From: Hyaloperonospora brassicae
Taxonomy: Eukaryota; Oomycota; Peronosporomycetes; Peronosporales; Peronosporaceae
Assembly: GCA_947650285.1 (NCBI GenBank)
Contig: CANTFL010000909.1
Span: forward strand, 1-64,000
Direction: 5' to 3'
DNA: 64,000 nt
A program made the position numbers and the translations under genes. This document shows positions 8,895 to 20,450 of the stretch, in pieces (the first letter of the stretch is position 1; each line of letters starts with the position of its first letter). The notes beneath the pieces are model-generated. The model was not told where the DNA came from. It saw only the letters and a list, made by a program, of their open reading frames with translations, and did not search any database.

Positions 8895-11340
8895 TTAAGC
8901 TAAATCCAGACGCGTCAGCGCTGATATCAGGCTGGGTATTTTCTTCTGTGGGACGCTAAATACGGAGTACCATGGACGCATCTCGACCGGCGACGGGGGA
9001 TGCACGAAGAAGGGGTCCAGCAACAAGTACATATCGCAATGCCAGTCGATCATCCCTGAAAGATGGAATACAACACGAGTTTCCACCGGGGTCCGGATCG
9101 CGATCGCCGCTGTTTGCGTTGCTATAATTTCTGCGCCAGATCCGGCTTGGTTCGCGTTGCTTAAATGGAAGAATCATGGCGTGGGTCGCCGGAGCCGGGT
9201 CTCGAAGTCGCGATACATTGACGACAACGCTGCAAACCAACCAGTCGCGTAACAAGAGACCAATTTGACTGGGCTCCGGTATTGGTTCCAAGGCATTTGC
9301 CGGTATAGCGCTAACACTTTAGCCGACGTAACCAGCTGTGGAATCCACTCGGATTCGGTTAGATCAGCGTTGGATCGAGGAGCTGTTGGTGCTGGGAAGA
9401 TGTACCCTTTCGTCCTCGTCAGATGCTTTTATAGGGTATCTACGTCCATCTCCACCACGCAGATCAAGCTGACACGACGGGCCGACCACGGGTGTACGTG
9501 GTGGTCGGACCAGAATACCCGATCGTGGTATCCGGGAAACCATTCAGCGCGGGATACCCGGGTCGGGGCCAAACGATCTTATTTAGCTGGCGGAAGAAGG
9601 TAATCCTCGGCATCTCGCGCGTCACTGGTCACGCTGACCGATCCGTCGGAGTCGCTCAACAATTCACCAAAGATGTCCATTTTCGAGACTTGACGCCTCG
9701 CAGGCCATTCAGATACACTCGATAGTGGGGGCGATCCAGACTTGGGACTATGAAAATCCACGAGGATTGGGCAGTATTGAATCATGAACAAGGAAGATCA
9801 CTCCTCGCCAATCTACGGCGTCGCAACGAAGAACGCGATCCAGACAAAGCTGATAATGTATCTTATTCGGAAGAGTCGAATGGCTCTGTACCTGAGAGAG
9901 GCAGGTCGATTGCCGAAACCTTCTGTGCCCGCTTTCTTCCTGCTTGGAGAGCGGATCAATTTCATCCACAAACCTGTAGGTTGACAAAGTCCGTGCAGAT
10001 CCTGACGTTTCTTTGGATCCGTCAGGGCGCGCCGGTATGGAAGATCGCGCCAATACGCGGGATGTTTCAATAGATCCGAAACGTTTTGTAGATCGCCATG
10101 GTCCAGTGGATTGCAGGGACCCACTGGCTGACTTGACTGAGAGGGTATCTACTCACTCCGTTCCGGATCGTGTCACATCCGTTGCGCGGGGAAGCTTGAT
10201 CGGGAGATCAGGTTCTGTGGGCCTGGATCGCTTTCTGGTCGGTGGAGTAGCGGAAGCAGCGGACGGGACCCCCGAAGGAATGCGCGGAGAGTGCCGGAAT
10301 TTAGTTGAGATATGTGGGTCCGGATTACGTAGCGATCGAGGACGGCTGAGAGACATTATGTTTCCAATGCAATGCTTGACTGCGAAGGCGATCCATCTTG
10401 GCTTCACAGTCCGCGAGGTCCAATCTTAATCGCTGCAGCTCCGCTACAACCCGCTCTTGTTCGCAAATGCGGCCTTAATATAACTTCGACAAGTCTTTCA
10501 GCGCCGTTTCAACTGTACGAACTTTCTAATTAACCTTGTTATACCGTTTTTTATACTTCGACGTATTGGCAGTGGTAGCTTAGAGATCGCCGCCCGATAT
10601 TTGTTCCGCGGTAGCCAGGCGCAAATTTAACGTCTCCACTCGCTGTTGGGCAATGACCAATTTGTAAATTCGCCGATCCTCTTCTTGTTGAAGGTTCCAT
10701 GTGGCTTCCAAAAGAGCCGTATTAAATTCCCGGATTACGTCATCTTAAGTCGCGCGTCGTGCCAGCTCCGTTTCATATTCACACGATTTCTCGACCAAAT
10801 TATGGTGATTAGTCCTGATGCTGAGATAACGTTCCTTTACATGCGCCACCAAGCGCGAGCGCTCTTGACGTACGATCGTAGTTCCACCTGAATCCGGTCG
10901 ATCTGCAGCTTCTGGTCTTGACATCTTATCTCCAAAGAGTGGTGACTTCTCACAACTGCTTCCTGAAGGTCCAGTTGATCGTAGCGTGCCGCGGTCTTTG
11001 AGTGCATATACTCGCGATCGACCAGAAACGGAGCCTCACCTGTGTCGAAGGTAACACAATACGACTTCAACCAGTCGATACCGGTGGCGGAGGGGAAGGT
11101 AAGATCGGGTTACCAGTACAAGTAGTTGTAGTGGGAGATGCAGAGAAGCTGGAGATTCCGATGATTCGGGTACCACGGATGTTGTGGGTGCACAGACGAT
11201 CGACACTGTATGTCGCTAGCCGGTGCAGGGAATGATTGTGGAGCAGCGCAGAGAAAGAATGATGGAAAGGTAGATTGTGCGAATCGCATTCATTACGAGA
11301 TCGATTTAATTGGTGGAGCGCGCTCGGAGATAGACCCATT
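8895..11340 (-). pseudogene. E1 antisense coding region between pol and 3' LTR
   Basis: On the strand opposite gag-pol, several frames carry protein-like sequence in an order shared with E2. There is a Pro/Ser-rich start near 11,070-11,340, including LPSPPPPVSTG. Coiled-coil-like segments follow in about 11,000-10,350, for example AELQRLRLDLADCEAKMD. Next is a basic Ser/Pro stretch with RKRSRP at about 10,210, then an acidic Ser-rich stretch at 9,600-9,790. A conserved C-terminal block (SGMIDWHCD then LLDPFFVH) lies at 8,976-9,062. Frameshifts and stops interrupt it. The gene is convergent with pol, whose stop lies ~300 bp away. I do not recognise a family; function unknown. Confidence 0.6.
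11084..11100 (+). other. E1 candidate polypurine tract
   Basis: The purine-rich run ggtggcggaggggaagg resembles the tract next to the E2 3' LTR (agggggcggt) and also lies opposite a PPPP-coding part of the antisense frame. If correct, the 3' LTR starts near 11,094-11,100. The LTR start cannot be confirmed because the 5' LTR copy is cut by the window. Confidence 0.3.
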
Positions 11341-11828
11341 GGCTCGAGGAATGTGAGTAAACGACAGAGTAAAAGAAAATATTTGTCGAAATTATGTGAA
11401 TTTATCTACCTAACGATCATAAAGGAGTATAGTCTAGGATCAATGACTGAATGATCACAATCCACGATCAAGGGCTTGGACCATCAAATTACAAGTACCG
11501 GATCGCTCAAGCGGTGAACATCACCTGTATTACGTGATCGATAACGACAACGATAATGGGTGAGTATGGAAGCAGGATGGAGGAGTGGATCTTCAAAGGC
11601 ATAAACATGCGAGGTCTCATAAGTGACAGCAATTTTACGGTCGATGCCCGATCAGAGACCAAATATATTGGCTACACGACCCATCCTGATTTTGTACCGC
11701 TGGATTGTGCGAGAGCATAATTATTGCAGACCACATATTGCGATATACTACCCGAGCGATCTACTACCCGAGCGACCCGCTACAAGGCAATCCACTACCG
11801 TTCTATCCACTATGGAGCGATTCGCCAC

Positions 11829-12515
11829 CTAGCGATCCGCTACGGAGTATCTGCTGTGGCCCACATGATGCAAGAAGTGAATTACACAGAAATATGATAT
11901 GCAACATTGATCATTCTAACAGATAGGCATAGTCATAGCTTTTGGATTTGGTTGGTTGACATTAAACAGAATAAAATTGCAACGAAAGACACGCGTCGAC
12001 TTCGCCCGGGCAGAAACTTTGGCCTCCGGTTGAAAATAGAGAGCGGCCCGTGTCTCTGCAAACTTCGCCCTTAGAGTTTTTGGCCAGGCAAAATAATAGT
12101 TCTCATCCCCTGCCCCCAACTGCGATCAGACGCAGGGAACATAACGGTTCAGATTCAATACCGCGAGACGGCTCAAGTAGTCAGAGGGCTCGCGCATCGA
12201 GCATCACCTTTGGATACAGGCGACTCTGAAGAGCGCCCAATTGTACTTTCGATCAAGTGAAGAATTTCCACTCGATCCACCCCACGTTTGACCGGCTGTG
12301 GAATTTCAACCCGATCAACCCCTATCCACAAACCGGTCAAATTCAGCTTCAACTTAAGTTTACTAAGAAGAGCGCAACACGACCCACCGACGGGTACACA
12401 AGGTGAGCAAGAAGATACAGAGTACAGAATCGGAGTACCTTCTCCGTTAGTCGGTCTTCCGGGCGCCAGTGGAGCGTCGGGATCGTCTCGCGAAACGAGC
12501 AATCACCACTCTACC
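11829..12515 (+). repeat. E1 3' LTR (part verifiable against the 5' copy)
   Basis: Bases 11,829-12,482 match 1-655 closely (offset 11,828, later 11,827). The final ~35 bases differ from the 5' LTR. The true start lies upstream, between about 11,094 and 11,829; that stretch (11,340-11,828) shows no coding potential and is probably LTR. The end at ~12,515 is projected from the 5' copy. Confidence 0.75.
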
Positions 12516-15133
12516 GGACGTCATCTCATCTTTTGTCGAATGAAGCTAAATTATTGATTTGACTTTTACACGGATGCAATGTGAAAATCTGTAGCTTAGT
12601 TTGTCACAGAAACTCCATTGGTTCATGCACTTAACATCCCCATGACACGTAATCGTTGCGCGCTCTGAATAAATACTCGCCAATCTTATTCATTGTGCAG
12701 GTTTTTTGTTATCACTTCAGTGTTCGGTGTACTTGTAAATAGTTCGACGCTTTATGATTGCTTTAGTATTTATCATTCAGATTTTGAGGGGCTTCAAACA
12801 TGAAGCTTCGTCCATAGTTGTCTTGCATCGTCGAATAATATTGATCATAAAAATAATTTCGAAAAGTAAAACAAAATGTGATTAATAAATTTTATATATG
12901 ATACGATTCTTTGCTAGCGGCACAAACTAACCCCTGCTAAATTTAAAGGTTCCCACAACAAAAAGAGACAGAATGTTTCGTCTTTTACTGATTTTTCAAG
13001 CGAAGTTGATTCATTGTGGATACGTCATTTACACTCCGTATCGCTATCGATGGGGTTGCCTAAATGATCATCAATAACATCTAAAAATGGGCTTTCGCGC
13101 CGAAGTCATGGTCAATATTGAATCACAGATCTATGATACTCTTATTAATTATCGAATAAGGTTCAGAGTGTAAATCAACTCATTTTCTGTCTAAACGTTT
13201 TGTTTGTGACATGTAGCTTGCTGTTTTCAGCCCATAAATCCGAAATTGATGTGTTAAATTAAAGGTGAATTGTAAAAAAGAATCCATCCATTCGGCCGTG
13301 AGTTCCAATAAAGATGATAGCTAGCGCAATTGTAACGATTTGTACAAGTTTTAGTAACTACACCAAAGGGGAATCATTACATTTCAAATAGAGGGCAATA
13401 TGTTTATGCATGATGGAACAACTAAGTCATATATGTCATCCAAACTGTCGATAAAATTTTACACGTGCTGATGATACTGGCGCCGAAAAGAGTGCTATAA
13501 GGATTCGAATTATGATCTAGTTTAATTATCATTTGTTATAGTGCGCTGGTTGACTGACATCAAACTACTTTTTTTGCAAGACATCTATCCTAACGTCAAA
13601 ACAATAAAAAAGCGCTATATGTCGACACAATTGATCCGAAAACACTTTAGATTGTACCACTCTTTTAATTCCAGATGTATCAACGATGGTTAAAATGGGC
13701 ACCGACGCAAAACTTTTGCTTCGTAACTACGTAGCCCGTCCAAGCCTCAATGTGGTGAGGGCTTAACAAACCAAAAAAATATTCGGCTTTTCTTCGAGCT
13801 ATTATAAATTAGCGATCAACCTGATGATATTTTTCGTCCAGGACTATTACCGAAAGACTCAGACAAGACGTAGCGGTATCTGTAATCGGGAACCGGAAGT
13901 CACGTACTTGTATACAGTGCAAATCAAATCTTACTGGCAACTGAGGTTGCCATTGCTCTATCACCTATCGTACGCTACTGGAGAAAGGCTGATCTATGAA
14001 GGAGAGGCTAATAACAGTAGTGGTAGAAGAAAAAACGGTATCAAAACAATTATGTCCTAGCATTTTCGCAAACAATTAATCTTCACTTCAATTACTAATA
14101 TACGGACATGTATGCGACGTTGACCCGCATCCCTTTTGCGCACGTCGAGCAGCTACAGGTGTGCATATATCATTTCATATATGTTACAACGATTATACAC
14201 TTGGGTCAGTGAATGATCATCACGATGTGTTGTGATGTTTGAAGAGTGTCATTGCGGGCAGTAGACCAGTAATAATAAGCATTGATTGATAATGTCACGT
14301 AACATGTTTTCCTGTTTTAGTCAAGGTCGATATGCATGATCTTTGTAAAAGTACTTACATCGCGTCAACTTTAATCACTGCAAATTGTTTCGATCACATC
14401 GATAACTTCATCAATTTTCCAAAACACCATAATTTGCCTAGACTTCATAGAGGCAAGGTTCTTCCTCCACAGGTTTTGGTTAGAGGGCAAGTTGTCTATA
14501 TAACGATGTTATAACTAGTTGGGATGCGTTCGTCCGCACACATCCCGCCTTCGCGAGTATGTGATATTATACACAACCGCCGCTCTACTTTACTGATGGC
14601 GATGTTTTCTAATTCGATAGGGTGCATCATTCGAGTTGAAGATGCAGGTAATAGCGACATCACGACCATCATTGTCATTATGCGGCGAGTTGCCACGTAA
14701 ACCTGCGATGTTGTATACTTTTGTCTAGGCTTCATCAAACTATCGTGTCGTCTTCTGATGTTGAAGAAGAAATCTTCTTAATTACCTTCACGATAACATT
14801 TAGGCGCCATCGTATTAGCGGTCTCTGCACATGTCATGTTGCTAATAATAGTTATGCGATGGTGTCATACAGACCGGATGGAACACACAACTGATCTTTT
14901 TTCCCTTAGTTTACCGACGAGGTGGGTTATTTACAATTATAGTTTCCGTGCGATCAATAGTATATGATTCGATAAAGCGGACTAAATCGTGACGTATATG
15001 GACATTGGCACAGCCGTGAGCGTAGACATAACCGTTTGCGTGCGTGATATGCAAGAAGAGTACACCTTCGACTAGTCTAGAAAATTATATCTTCGGTCAG
15101 TAATACGAACCCCACTTTGACATATATTTCTCC
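12516..15133. other. AT-rich stretch without recognisable genes
   Basis: Only short random-looking reading frames are present (longest 80 codons). I see no domain, RNA gene or tandem repeat in it. It is probably old decayed repeat DNA, judging by its gene-free character. Confidence 0.5.
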
Positions 15134-15228
15134 ATAGATGATATAGACCGATAATATTAGCTGATAAAGCCACATATGATTGCCAGAATAGAAAAATTAC
15201 TGGTGGCGGTGAGGTGGTGACATGCTAG
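15134..15228. repeat. Left half of an old dispersed repeat split by E2
   Basis: Matches 50,502-50,598 (shared atagatgatata, gataaag, gaggtgg, acatgct segments). The sequence to the right of E2 (from 29,962) continues the same match at 50,595 onward, so E2 inserted into a copy of this repeat. Confidence 0.6.
15225..15228. other. E2 target-site duplication, left
   Basis: CTAG directly before the LTR start; the same four bases follow the right LTR at 29,962-29,965. The uninterrupted paralogue at 50,595 reads CTGG at this position. Confidence 0.75.
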
Positions 15229-17108
15229 TGTGGCGAAGTAGATCTCGCAAAATCGCTTGTGTGAGGGTCGATCTTCCACTTGCAAAGACTTGCCGACTCA
15301 CGAAGAAGGTACACCGATACGTGCCTTGTTGTATAGCCTTGTGCTCGCCTTTTGTACCCGTCGCTTGGGCTGGCTTGAGCTCTTCGTAGTAGCCTTATGA
15401 GATGTCAATCTCGCTGAAGGTTAGGGTTGAGAGTCCGCTCTAGATGCGGAGATCTTCACACCACGAACATGTGTTCTGCGATCTGGATCTAGAGTCAATA
15501 AAATCTCTATTTGGCGATGTCGCGATCTTGATCTTGAGGCGCGGCGGTCTCGATCTGTCTTCGGGATCGGGACCTTTGCTGTGCGGAAATCTTCACTCAG
15601 CAAATAGTAGTCCTGCGTCGATCTTGCCTTGGGATCGGTCCGATCTGGTCTCGGGATCGGCCGATCTTGCTGGAAGTGCGCAATGTGGGCAGATAGGTGT
15701 CCTGTTTCGTCAAAATGAAACGTGTCGATCTGCCTTGTAGATCGCTTCGATCTTGCTCGGTCTTGTCTTGAACTCCTTGTCCAGATCTTCTGAACACTTG
15801 AGCCGTCTCTCGATCTTGTAACCAAAATCCTTTTCCTTGTCGCTGCTACCCCTAGCAGTTGAGTTGAGTATGAGTACTTGATCGATCCGGGCCAAAATTC
15901 CCGAGATCGCTCTTCTCGTTCTTGGCCAACTATCCAAGATCGGTCTTCAATGTCCTTGTAGCACGCGTGCCTCAAACCGTCGCGGAAGCCAAAGAAATCT
16001 TGCCCGGAAGAGAGGGGGAACGCGCGTCGTCAGCAGAAGAAGTAGAGTTCAAGTCTGTTTTATTAACCAACAGAAAGACTAGCCAACCCATCTTTAAGCC
16101 TATTCCCAACTATAGGTCACCCTCCAAGTCGATGACACCTTTAAGCTTGACCGCCCCTTGAACACGTGTCGAAATTTCGTGACATGTACTTCAAAGACAG
16201 CGTCGATATTCCCGATATCGTGCCTAAATGCCCAAAAGAGACCAAATCCCAAATACGGTACCAAATCCCCATTTTTTGGTACCAAAAGGTCCGAAATAGT
16301 ACTTAAGTGCCAAATGTGACTAAATCCATTTTGCGACGTCAGTTCAACCGGCTTCCACTGGCTCTTTTGGTCCGTACTTTTGCGACATCACTCATTGACC
16401 TTCAATAAACATATTAATCCTGATCACAAAGTCTCAGTAGCGATATATCCATAATCAATAGGAACATGACCGATCTGGGGCCCAAGTTCGAGATCGTTGA
16501 GATCGACACGGTACAATTCAGCAGTAGATGTTCTTCTGTTCATTGTACGTGCTCGAATATCACCCTTCAGGGTTTATCTGGTCCACGAGACTCTCCACAT
16601 AGCTCCCTGGACCTCCACGAGTATCCACGTTTCCAGATCGGGCTATAATTAACCCAAATCAGTACTTCCATTGTGAGATCGGTAAAGAGTATTACCGATC
16701 TGCAGGATGTTACACCTTCGTCCCAGAGTCATATCGCATCGCATCACCTGGTACCAGATGCATCTTTCCAGAATGACTTGGCCACAATATCCACGACCGT
16801 TGCTATACGTATCCTTCTCCTCGACCAACATTCAGGTAAATTGAACGACTTCGTCCCACTTCCTCGTCCCAGATCGCTCCATGGGAATCGTTCTATTTGT
16901 CGTCTTGCCCCAGATCGCTCTGTCCTCGGTCGTTCCATATCCATCAGTCTGGCGACAGTTGGATCGGATCGCCGATCCCCGTTGAGATCGCTTTGCATCT
17001 CCTTATTGGATCGCTAGGTCCCTTGATATCATTTTCCACCAGTTAGTGACACCCCAACTGAATGGTCACCGATCCAAGCCCCATCATTTGATCCTTGACG
17101 TTACCACA
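15229..17108 (-). repeat. E2 3' LTR
   Basis: 1,880 bp, direct repeat of 28,082-29,961. From about 15,411 to 17,076 I count only about a dozen differences; from 15,229 to 15,410 about 18 in 180 bases. It is very rich in GATC (about 21 in 15,421-15,960). Minus-strand ends are TGTGG and CCACA. Long open frames inside (for example 15,421-15,975, minus) are shared with the other LTR but look compositional. Confidence 0.9.
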
Positions 17109-19810
17109 ACCGCCCCCTGTACTGAAGTCATTTGGGCAGCAATCGGCTTCAATTCAATCACTCATCCACTTCGTTCCAAATACTCAAGTCAGCTCATCGG
17201 CATCTCCTACGCATTCCCCCACCTCGCCAGTTCTTTCAGAATGTTTGACCGTGCTTCTGTCTTCGGATCGCGATCTGTCACCCAGATCTTCCAATCAAGG
17301 AGAGCATATTCCTATTGTGCCGGATTGGCCGGGGTCTCCAGGTCATCTCGATCCGGCCGGATCGCCACCCATCCCCATGGGATCACTGAATCGACGATTG
17401 GCAGGGTTTGCGTCTCCAGGCCCAGACTATCCGGCTGTATCGCCCGCTCATGGAGGGCATTCTGTTCCGGACCCAGATCAACTCGGTTCTCCAAACCATC
17501 CCGACCCGGCCGGATCGTTATCTATCATCATGCGATCGTCAGATCGCCTGCCTGAGCCGATCTCGCTTCCCGCATCGCCAGCGAATCTTGGTGCATTTAG
17601 ATCCGACATCCTGGCCACTAGTGCGTCTCTTGGTGGGTCAGCTTCAACCGTGGACATCACCGTTCACGTTCCAAGAGTTTCTGCAGAAGGTGTTTGTTCC
17701 ACGTTGGCTACGATCTCTACTTTATAGGATCGCGAGGCCACCTTCTGCAGCCAAGCCGATACCATTAACGCGCTTCAGCAGTCGTACCGAAAGGCTGTTG
17801 TGCGAGGAAATCTCTTGCAAGACGAGATCAATTCTCTGTATACACCGGCCGCCTTATTCGTATCCTTCGTCAAGCGTCGATCTATTTTTCAACGCAAGAT
17901 CGCTACGTCAACGCAGTGCATTCTTTGAGCGACTGTAGACGAGCTTTTCGAATGCATCGAGATCAATTAGTGCAGATTCTTCGGCTGCGCGGAATATTAC
18001 GTGTCAGCGATGAGGATTGAGGCAACTTGTAACAACGGATAAAAACCTTGTCGATTCAGATCCATTCGCTCCAATTCGAGCTCGATCTTCTCCGACCGCA
18101 GCGTGACCATCTGTCTTCCGACAGTTTTTTCCTCAACCGGGAAGTTTTGCAGTTGAAGGAGAAATTTGATCGTTCTCAAGCGGAGATCGCTGAAGGCTTG
18201 ACTTCGATCAGCGATCTCATACAGCAGGTGGACTATTTAACTCCTTTGGAAGGTCAGCTGACACATTTACAAGTGGACAATGTTCATCTCCGTCGTCAGG
18301 TGGAGGAGCACTTCACGTTGTACGACTAGTTTGAGGTGTAAGAGCAAGATCTAGATCGGGCTATAACAGAACACCGCACTCTTCTCCACACCATCAATTG
18401 TGCCATACTCGGGTCCCGGTCACCTGCGTCACCCACTCGGCAGACCTCCAAGTATACCACTCCAAACGGATCAGCACCTGCTTCCTTTGCCCAGAGGCCG
18501 CGATCACCTGCCCGTAGATCTCGCCCGAGATCGTCTTCCCCACCAGCCAAACGTCAGCGCATTCCGCCGAGGTCCCAGTCCGGAAATTATTCCGCCATCC
18601 GATCAGGCTCTAGCGTACTAATATTGAACCCCTCCACACCTTCCAAGAAACTCCCAAGATTGACCCCATCTGTGCCCACACCCATGTCTTCAACTCCTTT
18701 GTCTCCTTCCTCGAATTCTGGGACCGAATTGGGCAGTGGGAAATCGTCCGAGTCTGGCTCTAGCTCGGACGATTTAACTCTATCCGTGTTTTCTCAATCA
18801 AAATCGGCCGCTCGTCTTCAGACAAGATCGGATATCCGATCCGCCACTCCCGACCCCTCCCAAGACGGTTCGATTGATTCTCCTTCGTCCGTGACAGCCG
18901 CAATTGACCAAGAACTTTCGCTTCCGCCCCCACCAAGCAATTCGGACCCTTTTTATCTCTCCTACTCGTCTACTAAGGTCACGACTGCTCTTGTGAATGA
19001 CAATCAGGATGGTGATGACTCTGTAGATGTGGATGTGTCATTGCCGGAAGAAACACTCAGCAAGATCGGTTTGGTTAATTCGACTCGCAGATCCACCGCA
19101 CTTTCGGCCGCCATTTGTTCGATAGGGACTGCAGTATCGTCATTCCGGCTCGCCAATTGGCTAACAGAGTCCTCGCTCCTGTTGATTTCGACAATCTTCC
19201 GCCACTCCAGCAACCACGGGATCGATGTTTTTCAAATTTTTTACGCACCTTCCCACCGGACCGCTGCCGAGATTGCTCCTTGATCAGTCTCACGGTTCGC
19301 GATGGTTTGTGTGAGGACTATGTCCATAGAGCTGCAATTCCACCGTTACTCCAAGCCCAAGTATTTCCTATTCCCTCCAACACTCACAGACGGGCTCCGC
19401 CTACGTAGACTTGGGCACCTGGACCAATCTCGCGGCGACACATTGAGGCTCTATACGACAGAGTTCCCTGGGATAATGTCGTAATTCCCGTGAATCCCTA
19501 TCGTTTTCCATGACTGGATAATATCGGGACATGGGTACTCGTTATCTAGATATTGAGTCCAGTCATCGACAAGCTTTGTGGGAATCCACACATGCCTTCA
19601 CGATCTCTCCGGCTCAACGGCGATCTGAACGGTTTACGCAAGAGTGTTGGCGTCAACGAAAACAGCGCCGATCTCGCTTTTGAACGCGTTGGAAGAATTT
19701 CTTTAAGATGATACTCAGCGGAATGATTGCTGGCCACTGCGATCTTGACATCTTGCTCGATCCATTCTTCCTGCACTACCCGCGCCCCCATGAAGAGCGA
19801 GTAGGTATCC
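17095..19810 (+). pseudogene. E2 antisense coding region between pol and 3' LTR
   Basis: This region runs opposite to gag-pol and converges on the end of pol. Segments in order: a Pro/Ser/Gly-rich part with imperfect repeats around PDPDQLGSPNHPDPAGS (17,095-17,727); a coiled-coil-like part (17,728-18,330; for example REVLQLKEKFDRSQAEIAEG); a basic Ser/Pro part with PPAKRQR at about 18,540, resembling a nuclear localisation signal; an acidic Ser-rich part (18,624-19,050, SGKSSESGSSSDDL); and a conserved C-terminal block with QRRSR (19,663) and SGMIAGHCD...DPFFLH (19,714-19,800). The longest intact frame is 219 codons. Broken by several stops and frameshifts. E1 and E3 carry homologous regions. 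Family unknown. Confidence 0.65.
17109..17121 (-). other. E2 polypurine tract
   Basis: On the minus strand acagggggcggt lies immediately before the 3' LTR start, the expected position of the plus-strand primer. On the other strand it encodes the PQPPP start of the antisense region. Confidence 0.5.
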
Positions 19811-20226
19811 AGGGTTTGGAAATTTTGACTACCCAGCCGACCTTCTATAGGCGTTGGACATGGCAGACTCAGAGGAACCTTGGCGCAACCAGTTCCGTAA
19901 TTCCTATTGAAATCACCCCGGATCGCGGATATCTCATCTACAGGACAAGTTCAAGCCTGCTCGATCATCTTAGGCCAAGGTTGATGTCCGAGCCAGATCT
20001 TCTTTCGTATTTGTGCATTGTGTTCCTAATATTCATTGGTAATTCATTCTCTTCAACTTCCACAACTTCGATTCTCCCTCGACCCACATCATTTAGTAAG
20101 GTAATTCATTTGACTTTCTCCATACTCACACACGTATATCTTTCCATCAGCATGTACTACCTCTTAGCACACATTGCCACCCCATCCATACGCACATGCT
20201 GCCTCCCAGTATATCTGCCCAGACCG
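19811..20226. other. E2 spacer between the convergent antisense and pol frames
   Basis: An open plus-strand frame continues through it, but I see no similarity to the E1 counterpart and no motif. Probably untranslated. Confidence 0.4.
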
Positions 20227-20450
20227 TTATGGGTCGTCCAACTTGCCTTCGTAAGACTGCATCACTTCGAAACGGTTCCGTCTCACTCGGCTCCGCTCAA
20301 ACTTTGGCAAGATAGCTCCACAACTCAGATTGGACTCGTTAACCCAGTTCAGATCGGTATGTCCCTTCCATCTCACCAGAAACTGTCGATGTACTTGCCC
20401 ATAACGGGTTTTTCGACCAGATCGCACGTCCAATACCTCTTCCACTTTAT
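20227..20450 (-). pseudogene. E2 integrase C-terminal chromodomain
   Basis: Reads VEEVLDVRSGRKTRYGQVHR, then QFLVRWKGHTDLNWV and FEVMQSYE before the stop at 20,227-20,229. This is a well-preserved chromodomain (YG-V-QFLVRWKG-W signature) fused downstream of integrase, and it is in one open frame with the end of integrase. Confidence 0.85.

Larger units (their letters stand above)
1..12515 (+). mobile_element. E1: Ty3/Gypsy LTR retrotransposon with dual RNase H and chromodomain, decayed
   Basis: The first 640 bases recur at 11,829-12,482 with roughly 98% identity, which marks the two LTRs. Between them, in sense order, lie gag with a CCHC zinc knuckle, aspartic protease, reverse transcriptase with YVDD, a Ty3-type RNase H, a second RNase H, integrase and a chromodomain ending at 8,597. 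About 2.5 kb of 3' region before the LTR reads better on the minus strand. Stops and frameshifts interrupt every domain, so this is a dead copy. The 5' LTR is cut by the window start. Domain order RT-RNH-aRNH-IN matches Gypsy elements described from oomycetes and the plant Tat lineage (established knowledge); family placement here is by motif reading only. Confidence 0.9.

Noticed and set aside
11094..11828. Exact start of the E1 3' LTR
   Set aside because: The 5' copy is cut by the window start, so the boundary cannot be verified; only a candidate polypurine tract supports 11,094.
15421..15975. 184-codon minus-strand frame in the left E2 LTR, with a near-identical twin at 28,274-28,828
   Set aside because: It lies wholly within the LTR, both copies are recent duplicates, overlapping frames on both strands are equally open, and the composition (GATC-derived Asp-Arg-Ser runs) explains it.
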